DNA from: Dactylellina haptotyla
Lineage: Eukaryota > Ascomycota > Orbiliomycetes > Orbiliales > Orbiliaceae
DNA: 64,000 nucleotides
Direction: 5' to 3'
Assembly (NCBI GenBank): GCA_031310005.1
Contig: CM062380.1
Location: 2,790,001 to 2,854,000 of the forward strand
The position numbers and the translations under genes were made by a program. Under the pieces are notes generated by a model. That model searched no databases. It was given only the letters and a program-made list of their open reading frames with translations, and was not told the origin of the DNA. How positions within the stretch are numbered: position 1 is the stretch's first letter; each line of letters opens with the position of its first letter. Shown here piece after piece: positions 31,120-42,730 of the stretch.

Positions 31120-32833
31120 TCACACTGCTTGAGCATACATCTGGCTGGCGATACTGACTCCCGATGGGCTCGTCGGCGTGGCCAGTGGTGTGAGCAGTGA
31201 GTTTTGTGGGAAGAACACAAATCCGGGGCTCGGATTAGGGTCCTGCTCGTAGTAGGGCGGCACCGGGTCGACGTCCTCCACGTTTCTCGGCCTCCATCGT
31301 TGCTGATAGCCGACAATAGGCGCAGAGGCTGGAGCTGGAGAAGTAGCTGCGGGTGCCGACAAGTGTGCCGTTCGACGCTGATATTGTGGCGATGTAGGTG
31401 TTAGCGTGAGGTGGTGTGCTTGGATCAGCTGGAACGGCTGCACCGAAGCGTGTTGACGTCGAAGCTGTGGAGACTGGGTAGCCGTAGGAGTCTGAGGATA
31501 GGCGGAATGCTCTTCATCGCCAAATATCCAGTTTGCAATCCTGGAAACAGCAGAAGTAAGGCGAACAGCTGTCGATGGGGTTTGGCGCTCCTCGCTAGCA
31601 ATCGGAGTTGAGAGAGGGATGGATGTTTGAAGTTGAGGGAGTCTCGGTCGTTGACGTTGCTGTGGAGCTGGCGCAGGTGCCATCAGAGGGACCACAGCCG
31701 GTCTGTAAGACTCTTGCACTATAGATGTGTCATCTTCAAACGAAGTAGCACGAGTTGAAATGCTCCTTGCGTCTTGCTGAACGGTAGAAACAGCTTCGGA
31801 CTCTCTGACAGTGAGCTCCGCATGTGCTGGTTGGGCTACTGGCTCAACGACAATATGAGTGGTCTGAGGCTCTTGGGGTTGACTTCGGACGGTCTTTCCA
31901 GTGATCAGTCTCTCCAGTTCCCTGAGACGTCGTTCCAGAGACTCTTTCTCTTCCATAGCAACTTTTATACGTCCGAGAGCCTCCTTGCACTCCGCTGAAG
32001 TTTGCGGTGTCGTTTCAGCAGGAACGCTAGAGGAACTCGTCACTGAATCCTCTCGGCATCGGGGTACCGGGATCGGCTCGATGGTTTCAACTGACTCCTC
32101 ACTCTCGAAAGACGTCGCTACTGTAGCAGTAGATATGCGTCTCGTATCAATAGTGGTAGGGCTGGTAGGTCGATGAATCGGAGAGAGTGGCATGAGATAT
32201 GGACTTAAATTTCCGGTCTGCAGATTCCCAAGACTTCGGGCTCCCCGATTGTGCGTATGAATCGGCGATGTCGGACTGGTTATAGATCTCAAGTCTCCGG
32301 GCATACTAGCACGACGGCTATGGTTCGAAATGCATGACAGCGGCCTGGGAACGAATGATCCATCCCGGAAAGAATACTGTCCGTCGCACAAAGACGATGT
32401 GGATCCGAGGAGCTCGTTGGCCAAATCCGCATCGTGGATAGTAAGCGTCGGTCCGTACGGTGAGTTTCCACGGTGTGCATCCCGAGTGGACGATGGACAG
32501 CTATGTGACCGGACTGCGTTTGGGCGCTGTGGCAATGGTGCTGCTTCTTCAATATTTATCGTCGGAACTGGTGGTAGCGTGCGCATTTCTATACGTTGTT
32601 ATGATTAATTGTTAGTATAAAAGTTCGATTATGTGTGGATTCGAAGGAGACATACCTGCTGAACCAACATTCGTATCTACGCGCAAACTGAAGTGAGAGA
32701 GAACACTCCGACTTCGAGTGTGCGTTCTCGGTGTCTGCTCTGGCTCGCGCTCGCTAGTCTGCGGGTAGTGACTTTGGTCAACCTCCTCGCCGGCGAACGG
32801 AAAGCAGCTGCCAAAGATACTTTGAAACGGCAT
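31120..32833 (-). CDS. Disordered Ser/Pro-rich protein with a PPxY motif, function unknown
   Basis: Two exons, 32833-32656 and 32588-31120 (phase 1 join), giving 548 residues. I do not recognise a named family. Composition is rich in Ser, Pro, Thr and Arg with no membrane segment. Residues about 225-255 form a probable coiled coil (KEALGRIKVAMEEKESLERR, then LRELERLI). Several segments look ordered and may be conserved: LTIHDADLANELLGSTSS, and STAVRLTSAVSRIANWIFGD before the last fifth. A P-P-Y-Y motif sits in DPVPPYYEQDP near residue 510, which could bind WW domains such as those of Rsp5. Many S-P and T-P pairs suggest phosphorylation. The exon join is supported by a good donor (GTATGT), by a TAG acceptor and by continuous composition. 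Function is unknown. Confidence 0.7.
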
Positions 32834-35074
32834 GGTTTAAAAAAATAAAGAAATAAAGAAATAAATAAAAAAATAAGAGCGTAGGAAAAGAATACAAAGG
32901 GGAGGATTTTTTCTTGGAAGTCTTTCGGTGTCTTGCGAATTATAATGAACTTTTTTTCCCTGTTGATAATCGAAAACAGATATGAAAGGAAAGATACTTT
33001 TGAGGCCCGCTGAAAACACAAAGTTGGAATGATCGTGATTAAGGAAATTATAGAGAAAGAAATAAAAGTATGGGGGAAAATGAAATAAGAAATATAGACA
33101 GTCGATGAAATTCTGGCATCGAGGTATATACTCAAGTATATAAGTAGAACAGAAAAATGTATGATAAGAGAAAAAAAGAATAATAGTGAAACGGAACTAA
33201 AAATAAGAGAAGTTATAGCTTACACCGAAGAAAGCCTCAAGCTCTTTTCTCTTCTACTTGCAAGTCCGATTTTGATTTCCGATATGTAATATCCTTTTTG
33301 TCAACGCTGAGGCTCAAGTCAATGAGTCCCAGGCATCTATCTTACCACAGGCAGCTCGACTGTCTATGTCCAACTCTAAGCCGAGTATAGAAAGAAAGAA
33401 AAAATTTGAAGGGAAGAGGATTGAAAAGAAATGTAGCTCGGATGCAGGTACCAGAGGAAAGCTCTTATACGCATGCGCACTGTTGCCTTCCCCCACGTTT
33501 TTGCAAAACAGTTTGGAAGGGGAGTCAAAGAGAGGCTGCTATCAAAACACCCGTCTCAATTTCCTCAAACGGGCCTATTTCGTGCATAAAGACATCCCAG
33601 CCTCTCCGTGGGAACCAAACCCAAAACCAGAGAGCCGGGATCACGAGAGTGAAAAAAAGGAAATCCACAGAATACCCATACGAAACGATGTGCTGCGACT
33701 CGCGAACAGCTCTTTCATCCGCCCTGCAAAATTGTCAATGTTGGTGGAGATGGTGGCTTCCCAAAATAACAGACGATAATTTTCCTGATGCACGTCAACC
33801 TGAAACCTCGCATAAGGACAATTAAAACCCATGGCGATATTATAATTGTTGCACTTAAGCAGTGGTGGATGGATATTATTATTGTTACTTTTCGCCCAAG
33901 TTGGCGTTTCCTTCCCCAATACTCGTTAGCGCACGGCCAAGGCCGCACCTCGATATTCCCTCCTATTGCGCACGCGTGTCTTCACTCTGCGCAATATCGC
34001 ACACTATTACAGTAAAACACCACCAGAGTGGCAGTTGGAACTGTGTGATAGGGCTGTTTCGCAAGCAGCCACCCGAAGCGCGAGGTGTGGGTTTGATTGG
34101 GCTGGCCCCTTGTGCCCGCCAACCATTGGCTCTCGTTGGCTCGCAGGGCCTCGCCATTAAGCGCACAGCTAAATGATGGACGTGGACCCTGAGAACGAAA
34201 GCTTCTAAAGTTAGCTCCACCCTTCGCGCTTCCTACAGCAATCGAAGTAAATTACCGTGGGCACAGGTTAGGGAATGATTGCAAGTGCGAGGAAGGAGCA
34301 TCATGACTTGATTTGAAGTGGTGTTCTTTCTTTTCTTTCCTCTGCCCTCCTCTTTCTCACTTAACACCTGTGGATCCGAAAACTCTAGCGAATCGCCTCG
34401 CATTCCGATCGCCATTTCTGGATTCTGCGCGCCGGCACGCACAGTTATTGGATGCACCAGAGCTCTCTAGTTGTGCGGCAATAGTCTGAACATTGGATGA
34501 AACCGAGGCACCTGGTCCAATTCACCAGGCTTTCTGTTTCTTTGCAATTTACATCTATTTCAACTTAATGGGGAACATGAAACCGAGAGGCGAGAAGATT
34601 GTAATTTGTAAAGGAATTGGGAGGGGTGGAAAAAACATCCTTTGAAATATGAAACTGCGAGTAACCAAAAAACAGTATATGCTCTCAAAAAGTGAAAGAA
34701 ATCTTGCGACCAAAAAAAAAGTTGTCAAGCTTGCAACTTTAACCTGTCAAATGATGCTTATCGCTCTTAGATACATCAACGTCAGAGCCGCCGGAAAAGA
34801 AATCAATAATGCCCATTCAACGCCCAATCGTTACACACAGGATTCAGGACGCCTTGCACAAAATAGACCTGCCGCAAATGTATATTTCCCTCATGAAACG
34901 AAACGGGAAAGTAAAATAAGTAAAAAAGTAAAAACCTAAAAACTGAACAATGAGATAAGCGCAGAGGAAGGAGAAGAATGATAACAACTGATTCAAAAAT
35001 AATACAATGGTGAAGCTGAAGCAAGAGTCTCAGAAGTTACGCTTCCACGCACTCACATACAGAAGCATGGCTAC
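32834..35074. other. Gene-poor 2.2-kb region
   Basis: Lies between the start of the disordered PPxY protein (32833, minus) and the stop of the TMEM184 homologue (35075, minus). Immediately upstream of the ATG is an A-rich leader with repeated AAATAAAG units (about 32837-32877). The rest is AT-rich with no open frame showing a domain. Probably promoter plus 3' UTR. Confidence 0.4.
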
Positions 35075-37397
35075 CTAACGGCCCCACGGATTGTCATCGT
35101 TTGCCAGGCTTCCGTACCTCATTCTGTCATCAACGGGGGTATCATTATCATCCTCGTCATCTTCTGCAACGACGAAATTGTCTTGAGATATTGATCTTGG
35201 AGCATTAACCCTGGAGGTGTCGGTGTGATGCTCCCGGTTGTCGGCTGGCGGGGGAAGAGTCTCGGATTCGAACCCCACTCGCTCGACCTCACCTGCGTTT
35301 TCTGGAGGATATTTCGTCACAAAAACCTTGGGATCCTCATTATTCCACGCGGGGCCGCCCTCCTTGCGGGCTCGGACACGTTCGATTTCCTCAGCGTCTC
35401 GGTCCTCAACCACGAGATCCACCACGCCGGATCGATCAGAAAAGTTTGATGAAGAGGATGAGCTTCGGTGGAGTACGTCAGCCGCTTTGGAAAGAAGTCC
35501 CTGCGATTCCTCCTCGTCAGATGCTCTACCTTTCCCCTTGCGGCTACGGGAGCTCGAAGAGTTTGATTTCTTGCTTCTGCTTCTCGACTGAACCTCAATT
35601 TGGTTTTCGGGCTGGAGTAGTGCTTGGTTTGTTGCTGTTGTGACGAGGTAGCGGGACTGATAGTTTTGACGGAAACGTTCGGCGCTATACGGTTCATACG
35701 CAGTAATGACAGGGTACTGCAGAAAAAGCATTAGCCTGGGGCACTCCCAAAACACAATTTACGACTTACATTATAATCACCAAATTCCATTGCCCTCGCA
35801 TCCGTATAGAGTTTCTCGATATCCTCATCCATGGCCGTATCTTCGAGTTCGTTCGGCGTGGTACTGCCGTACTTGCTAACGCTAGCGGCTGCTCTATGTA
35901 CGGGATCCTCGGTGATACCAGCGGCAGAACCGACAGATCCGAGAAGAGCGGTACGGCTCGTGGGGGTCGGTTTCGGAATCCAGTATTTACCCTTGCCGCC
36001 TCTTTCATATCGCATTCCTTCCATTATTCTGTTCATCCTTGCAGCGCTCTCTGGGTGAGCTATCGTGGTACCGTCCGCGACATCGAAGTTACGATATTCA
36101 TATCCTTGCCCACCAAATGTCATCTTGGTGTCGTATATCAGGTCTCGTATGCCGTATGCATCTCGGAGGGCATACTGAACAGGCATGCGGGCCGCCGAGA
36201 TCGTAGGATCGGCATAATCTTTCCATGAGAAAGCGTACCAATGTGCTATCGCGAAAATTGGCATCTCACAACAGATCAAGCAGTCCTGAATAGCTGCGGC
36301 GAGATTGTCGCGAGTGTAATATGGGGTATCCGGGATAGCTTTCAACCAGACGAGGATCGATAGGAAGAATCCTTGCCAGTAGGAAGCGAAAATGATGAGT
36401 TTGACGCACAAGAACTATTGAGTGTCCGTTAGATAACAGTCCTGTTGGGCGTGTTCGGCCAGTTTGTTCCAGAGCAACATACCTTGGGTACAGGCCTGAA
36501 CGGCTTCAAATCATTGTGCATGCATGCCCAAAACATGCCCAAGCTGTACAAACTGATGGTGACGGAAAGATTGTATATGATACCACTCCAAAAATAACCA
36601 CTGTTCAGCCCAATATATCCCTCCTGGTATGTATCGGTCGCCTTCATGACTATTGTAGTGACTGCGAGGACGGGCTTGAGCCAGGCATATTGGAGGATGC
36701 CTCGTTTGATGTTCAGAAAAGTGTATGGATCGCTGATGTCGACCTTTGGCATGAAGAGGTTGAGAGGCCAAAGGTGCGGTATTGGAGCCCTCCCATGGGT
36801 GAGGATGATAAGGGCTCGCTCGCCACCCAGGAAGTTGATGAGGAGCTGGAAGAACGTGTAGATCGTGAATGCCTACTTCCCCTATTAGAAACTAGCCCAC
36901 CCCTTGTGTTTCGGTGCTATACCAACCTCATATATGTCTCGAACGGGATCCAGGAAGAAGGCTGCCGTTATCGATTTCAAACTTAGCCATGATGTGACGG
37001 CGTAGATTGGTACCCTAGGAAACACAGTCAATTCAACGTTATCTTGCCTCCAGCGCCGCATAGAACCACAACCTACATTAACAGTATCCGCACTACATAT
37101 CGTTGGAGGAGGGGCTTTCGATAGTTTTTCCTGGGAACGAGGGTTAGATCTGAGCATGGTAACGAGTATTCAGGGCGCGAGGGTTATATACAGTTGTAAC
37201 CATATCGATCTATACACGACACACCTCCTCGTTAGTTGCGAACTGTGGACTACACATTATTATTGTTGTTGAGGACATGTTGTAGGATCTTACAGCACCG
37301 ATAACAACGCCGCGACGATGGAACAGAGTCCGGAGAAGAGGACAAAAAAGCTGCCCAGCTTGGTTCCCGTGCCGCCGGGATCGAGGAAGCCAGGCAT
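35075..37397 (-). CDS. OST-alpha / TMEM184-family (DUF300) membrane protein
   Basis: Seven exons: 37397-37294, 37209-37192, 37130-37077, 37014-36927, 36872-36483, 36414-35770 and 35716-35075, giving 646 residues. The family (Pfam Solute_trans_a) includes the bile-acid transporter subunit OST-alpha and vertebrate TMEM184; in fungi it is found at vacuolar or plasma membranes, with uncertain substrate. Seven membrane helices occupy residues about 15-330. Conserved blocks are SIWLQLKNYRKPLLQRYVVR, VPIYAVTSWLSL, ALIILTHGRAPIPHLWPLNL and LKPVLAVTTIVMK, then PFRPVPKFLCVKLIIFASYW. A long disordered acidic/Ser-rich tail fills the last about 250 residues. Exon 2 is just 18 nt and encodes the core of SIWLQL. 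The intron after RDIYE starts with the weak donor GTTGGT. Phases agree across all seven exons. Confidence 0.92.
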
Positions 37398-37596
37398 TTC
37401 GACGGCTGGTGGTTCTATCGAGTGTTTATCTGGCGGGCATCTGATTACGAAACAGATTGTTTGGTGCCTCTAACGAGCGATGAGGTTTGGAAGCGAGGAC
37501 CGGGCGAACTAAAATGGCAATGCGAACAGGACAGAATTCAGAACAACAGAACGAGCCTCCGGAAGTTCAGCAGCGATGGACGAAGAGAACGACGAC

Positions 37597-37642
<46 letters not shown>

Positions 37643-38190
37643 GGCCTGAGAGGGGATTCGTCAGAGAAGGAGAGATGACGCGCAGGCCGTTTTTCCTGCC
37701 GTGGTTTGGATGCCCGGGAAGAAAAAGTTGGCCCATGCATGCTCTGTGCGAGTGTGGATGAGGCCAGGGATCCAGTCACTCGACTTGCCCTTCGCAAACA
37801 AGCCCCACGTGCGTCAAACCCCTTCAACGTCAACATGCATCGTCCGCCTCTGCTGCAAATATCTGCACATGCTGTCTCGCAAATTTTTCTTTCTTTCTTT
37901 CGCGCAGGAAATCACGTAGAAATATTTAAAGATGGGGGGTTTTATTTACAATTCCCCAGTGCGTCCATGTTTGAGTTTCCGATCATTTCTTTATCATTTG
38001 CATGCTGCAATCTTGGTATGGTAAATTGAAAACGTCTTGATTGTACCGACTATAGTCGACTATCAGAGGACCTCTCAATCGCGGACATGCATCCACAGGT
38101 ACCACGCCGTCGGCCAAGTTTGGGAATTTGGACCGTTTGTGAATCCGTTCCCTCACAGGATATGTGCCCACAATCACATTACAAGAAATC
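37398..38190. other. Intergenic between pyrG end and TMEM184-homologue start
   Basis: About 790 bp. It holds a (GA)n microsatellite at 37601-37639 and AT-rich sequence toward 38000. It should contain the promoter of the TMEM184 homologue and the 3' UTR of the OMP decarboxylase gene. No coding region is supported. Confidence 0.45.
37601..37639. repeat. (GA)n microsatellite, about 19 units
   Basis: Uninterrupted GA dinucleotides from 37601 to 37639, about 200 bp upstream of the TMEM184-homologue start on the opposite strand, where it reads as a (CT)n tract. Open frames in this region owe their Arg-Glu and Ser-Leu repeats to it and are not genes. Confidence 0.97.
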
Positions 38191-39074
38191 CTACGCCTTC
38201 CCAATGCGCGAGAGATACGCATTCCAGCCCTCCTCCCGGTACTGCTTCGCAGTCTCCACCGGATCAGGAACCGCATATATCCCCCTCCCCGCAATAATGA
38301 AGTCCGCACCCGTTTCCACAGCCGATTTGGGCGTCTGGTATTGTTGTCCCAGTTTATCTCCCTTGGAAGCCATATTCACCCCAGTCGTAAACATGACAAA
38401 GTCCTCGTTGTCCAGCGCCGCCGTTTCGGTTTCGATATCCCCCAGCGTTCTCGACGCCACGAATCCGATGACAAACTGGCTGTACTTCCTCGCACATTCT
38501 ACCGACAGCTTTGTGTATTCCCCCGTGGCGAGGGATCCTTTACTTGTCATGGTTGCGAGGATCAACAGTGCCCTGTCGTCTTTGTACGGAAAGTCATCTC
38601 TTTCGGTTGTCTGCGTCAATGCTTGGACGATCCCCTCGCCGGGCAGCATTGTGCAGTTCACAATATGTGCCCAACTCGAGATCTGTAGAGCACCGCCATG
38701 ATACTGCTTTTGCACCGTGTTTCCAATATCCACAAACTTACGATCCTCGAATATCAAAAAGTTGTGCTTGGCTGCCAGAGCTTTCAATTCCTCGACTACG
38801 GAGTATTGGTAGTCGTCGATAATGTCAATATGTGTCTTTAGAACAGCAATATACGGCCCGAGTTCTATTGATTTTTGTGAGTTAAATTCTTTCAAGCCCC
38901 CCGACCGAGATACATACTATCAGCGATGTCGAGAAGTTCCTTGGAGGTCGTAAGGTCGGCGGAGACAACAACGTTTGTCTTCTTGTTTTCTGCGATCTCG
39001 AACAGCTTGCGAGCAAGTGGGTGTGGGTGCCGCCGTGCCCGTTCGCCATACGAAACTTGCGATTTCGACGCCAT
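38191..39074 (-). CDS. pyrG: Orotidine-5'-phosphate decarboxylase
   Basis: Two exons, 39074-38918 and 38864-38191 (phase 1 join inside the codon for Lys of DKLGPY), giving 276 residues. The enzyme removes CO2 from OMP to make UMP, the last step of de novo pyrimidine synthesis, in the cytosol. The catalytic K/D tetrad is visible as the Lys of [12 protein letters not shown]-type context, K-T-H in VLKTHIDII, and D-x-K in [36 protein letters not shown] and [20 protein letters not shown] form the phosphate site. The start [20 protein letters not shown] matches the common fungal start (M-S-S-K-S-Q-type), so an in-frame upstream ATG-containing extension is not used. The gene is complete. The intron position matches that seen in other Pezizomycotina pyrG genes, from memory. 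Confidence 0.96.
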
Positions 39075-39903
39075 TTGCGTATCTTCGGTGAGCCCTGGAG
39101 ATGGGTCCTTCAGGTTCAATTGGTACAGTAGACAGGGTTTTAGTTGTTGTTGGAAACTCTACTTTGAAGGTTTGAAGCAATCTTGTACGGTTTGAAGCAG
39201 AAAAGTCGAACAAACTTGAAACAACACCGTCTACCTGTTGGATGTTGAGCAGTTGCTGTACAGAATCAATAATGAAACGAGCACATTTGACAGTTTAGAA
39301 TGCTTAACATATACTTACCCAGAATATCCAAATTCCAACCTCTTCGAAACATTGTGCACCTTGATATAAAGTACACCGATCATGGAGGTTGAAACACATA
39401 TCTGAGCTTGGCTCGAAGTCTTCAACATTTGCACTAGTATGCCAGCCTGCAGGAACTTCAAGTTCAAAAATTTACAGAGTGTAATCGGCGGCTTGCGACA
39501 GGGTGGTTTGAACGAGTCGCTACATTGGCTATTTATTGACTTGTCTTCACTTCTCTAATTAATTGGCCATCGGAACTATTAGCGGCTAGCTGTAAACTTG
39601 CTATTCCCCACCAAGGAGGAAAAAAAACAAGTGCCACTCATAAATGGCCAGATATATTTACTCCAATCAGGGAAATCATTTCATAACTTTTGCTATAGCT
39701 ATATATATAAAGCCGAACTAGCCACGAATAATACAGGTTTTAGAAAGGCATTCTATATTTTGCGCAAGCCCCCAACACAAAGCCGTTTGCTCATCATCCC
39801 ACCCTCTTTCAGAACACCAAAGCGCAGGCGACTAAAAATTTTTAACGCACCTTCCCAATAAAGCCCCCACCGACATCTACGAGCAAAAATTGCAAAAAAT
39901 TAG
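39075..39903. other. pyrG upstream region, no gene seen
   Basis: About 830 bp between the OMP decarboxylase start and the tRNA-Leu 3' end. AT content rises toward the tRNA. Contains several GTTTGAAGCA-type short repeats near 39160-39200. No coding or RNA gene recognised. Confidence 0.4.
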
Positions 39904-40008
39904 TGATGAGAGTGGGATTCGAACCCACGCACGGTTTCCCGTACCAGGATGTCACTTGTTAAGGTATAACCTTAACCTGGCGCCATAGACCAACTCGGCC
40001 ATCTCACC
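39904..40008 (-). tRNA. tRNA-Leu (anticodon AAG) with a 20-nt intron
   Basis: Read on the minus strand from 40008 to the discriminator A at 39904. Acceptor stem GGTGAGA pairs with TCTCATC (one G-U). The D arm contains TGGCCGAGTTGGTCTA, the anticodon stem is CCAGG/CCTGG, and the loop reads T-T-A-A-G-G then intron, giving anticodon AAG. The variable arm is long (TACGGGAAACCGTGC), as required of a class II Leu tRNA, and the T arm is GTGGGTTCGAATCCCAC. The intron follows position 37, as in nuclear tRNAs. It contains CCTTAA, complementary to TTAAGG of the anticodon loop. The mature molecule would be 85 nt before CCA addition. Confidence 0.95.
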
Positions 40009-40291
40009 TTGCTTTGATGTAGGTTATGAGTGATGTTTCCCTCTATGATTGTTTAGGCGCAAGGGTCGGATGTAGGTTAAAACCTGCCTGCTGTGTTGTT
40101 TGGTTTGGTTCGAGACATTACGAGCTAGTATCAGTCTTGTACCTAGGCAAAGAGCTAGTATATTGCATGTGTGTTTACATTATCAAGACGGACAACCTTG
40201 ACAGCTGAGGCTATTAGTAGTCTGATATAGTTATATAGAACCCGTGATTTCTATTTGAGATCTCAAGAGATATAAACCGCCCTATGTTCAG

Positions 40292-41593
40292 CTAATCTGT
40301 GTATGCCTGCTTTTCTTGATCTTCCAGAGTGGCAGCCCTTGTTATCGGCAGTCTGCCGCTTGTTTGCATCTTGTGTATAGTCCGAGCTCTCTTACTTGAT
40401 TTTCTCGGGATTGGTACGGGAGCTAGTTGTATGGGAGGGCGCATCGCCTCTGAAATTCCCTTTGCGTATTTTGCTGAAGGTCCTGCTGACCGAGAAGAAA
40501 CTTCTTCATCAAGATCTGGGTGACACGGCGCCCTTAGGATGCGTAGGGGCTGTGGCGGGAGTGGTTTTATCTTATCTTCAAACTCTGTTGGTATTTTGAT
40601 ATCGAAAAGAGACAGCAGGAACATTATAGTATCCTTGTGGTCACTAATATATGCAGCCTCTTAGGTTAGAATGATCTAAAACTACCAGATATATCCGAAC
40701 AGGCAAGATTCGTACCTTTTCATCAAAGTTGTAATTTTTTTGTTGAAACTCCCTAGTAGAACGTAGAGGATGTTACTAGTACCTCCTCCCACCAGTTCGT
40801 CTTCATTATATAACCTCTTGAACCATGATATATCATCTTGTAGCTTTTGGAATTCTTCGAACAAACTGAGAATATTTGAACCTCCAATCGCACAACCAAA
40901 CCGTGGCTTTAGTTGTTGGACAACTAAGCAAGAGTGGGTGAGGGTATGTAGTAACTGGCAAACGCGGTTTAATTCCACAATCCGCGTCGGCTGTATAGAC
41001 TGGCTTGAAAGATCTACTTGTAGTTCCGGTGTGGGTATAATCTCAGATAGTACAAAGACAGATTTATCGTTGGAATCCGGTACTAATGTTGAAAGGTACG
41101 CCAGACGTTGTTTATACGCTCTGCACTAAAATATATATAATATAACCAGCATCAGGTAACGATCAATTAACCACCCGATCTCTTTCAGCAAAAATATAAG
41201 AAGTGGTATATAACCTACAATTTGGTTCATGATGTTCAACTCTATGCCCACAAAGAGAGGCTCGATTGAAGACAAAAGACAGCAACAGTCGTAATATGCT
41301 CCAACCGCACCAGGATACACCTTCACTCTATCCAAAACAACAGCCAGGCGGGCTAGGTGAAGAGCATGGCTTAGAACTTCGCCCTTGGACGCCGCAATCT
41401 GGGACTGGCCCGCTTGCGTATGACTATAAGGCGGGGTTTTGACTGGAAGGGATATTTTAGGTGGGCAGGCAGGTTTTGAGCAGGGTGCAAGAGAATGTTG
41501 CGGAGCGCTTGGAGTGCACGGGAAGTTCGTGGTTTGAGGGTTTGCAGTATCTTGTTTTCTCTTTCTACGACGGCAGAAGTTAAAGAAAGACAT
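40292..41593 (-). CDS. MIT-domain-like protein (tentative)
   Basis: Proposed exons 41593-41175, 41120-40716 and 40643-40292, giving 391 residues; phases agree. The N-terminal 50 residues are basic and Pro-rich (MSFFNFCRRRKRK). Helices around residues 58-100 (EVLSHALHLARLAVVLDR, then YPGAVGAYYDCCCLLSSI) resemble a microtubule-interacting-and-trafficking (MIT) domain, the three-helix ESCRT-III-binding module; the third helix would be LLKEIGAYKQRLAYLSTL. Between helix 2 and 3 lies an unusually long, hydrophobic linker of about 30 residues, so a further intron may be hidden there. The middle exon contains FGCAIGGSNILSLFEEFQKL and the last is a basic, disordered tail. The first splice join is a best guess. 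I recognise no paralogue with a known job; a role in ESCRT traffic is only suggested by the helices. Confidence 0.6.
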
Positions 41594-42730
41594 TTGCTCA
41601 CGTCAAAAAGGATATCTGTGTGATGTTATACACTGTAGACAGACTGTCTGAATGAGGGATATCTAGATGGGATATATTGATGTTTAATAAAGAATATGAT
41701 GGTTTCAATCTCTACCTTTTAAACTGGCAGAAATGAGAGAAACAGTGTGTACATATCAATCGACTAGCAGTTGGCTTTCTATGGAATTATAGCTTTGCGG
41801 AGGAAGGAAGAAAGGAAGTCCCGTTGGATGTTGGGGAAGCTTCGATTTACAATCATTGTGAATGGGATTGAAGTATATAGGCCGAATGAGCCATGATAAC
41901 CGCAACGAACCGCACCGTTACATGTATTTCCGCAGGGAAGAGAGCCCGACAAGACAAAGAAATAGACAGAACGTGATGATTTATCGTTTGATAATGTTGG
42001 CCTGAGCTTCTTTCACTCAGGAGCTCTCGCTTGCGCTGGTGTTTTGGCGTTGTGGCGTTGGGTTATGGAGCACCCACCGTTCGCTGCAACCATGGCGAGG
42101 CAGCGGCCGCGGACCAGGGAACCGGGACCCGGCGTTCAATCGGATCCTTCCTGGAACCAAAGCTGAAGCTGCGAAGGTGTGGGATCACGGACGTTTGGCG
42201 GCGGGTCTCGTTTCATTTGCGGTGGGGCCGCCACTGGGCCGGGCTGACTGATTGCTTGCTTGTGCACCACCGCTTGCTTGCTTGCTGCATGCGTCGTTAT
42301 GTTCCCACTGCGCTTTTGGCGACACCCTCAAATCAATCAGTCAGACACCCAGGCAGTCACCGAGCCAGGTCAATCCGCCTACGCACCGCGCACTCGCTTG
42401 GACTCATACGCCCGTCTGCTCGTTCTCCCCTATAAAGCCCCCAGACGCGCCTTCCGACGCCAGCTTTCCTTCGACGTGAATTGACCGATCGACCGGTCCG
42501 CGGGTTGTCTCGTTGTGATCTTCTAAATCGGCGGTGATCAGCCCACATCAGTGTCCATCGACAACAACTTCAACCTCACCTCCAACACCTCCAACACCTT
42601 CAACACCTTCGGCAGCATCACCGCTCGCTCTTCCAGCTCAGCTCCCTTCAAATCTGCTCTCCTCCCGATACTTCTCATCTCCAAGCATCCCACCCCCCAG
42701 ATCTTGGCCCGGAGAGCTTCCTCAGCCAGA
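41594..42730. other. Divergent intergenic region upstream of the MIT-like and phosphatase-like genes
   Basis: About 1.1 kb between outward-pointing genes (start codons 41593 minus and 42731 plus). The plus-strand half is GC-rich and contains a TATA box at 42431. Open frames within 42030-42550 are GC-rich composition artefacts. No RNA gene seen. Confidence 0.45.
42431..42437 (+). promoter_or_regulatory. TATA box candidate for the phosphatase-like gene
   Basis: TATAAAG flanked by CCCC on both sides (CTCCCC before, CCC after) about 300 bp before the ATG at 42731. The spacing would give a leader of about 260 nt, which is normal for fungal genes. Motif seen directly; function inferred. Confidence 0.5.

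Noticed and set aside
37422-37836. Arg-Glu and Ser-Leu repeat proteins
   Set aside because: They are translations of the (GA)n microsatellite.
42551-42730. N-terminal extension of the phosphatase-like protein from 42551
   Set aside because: It begins with GTG, not ATG, and lies within the predicted leader downstream of the TATA box.
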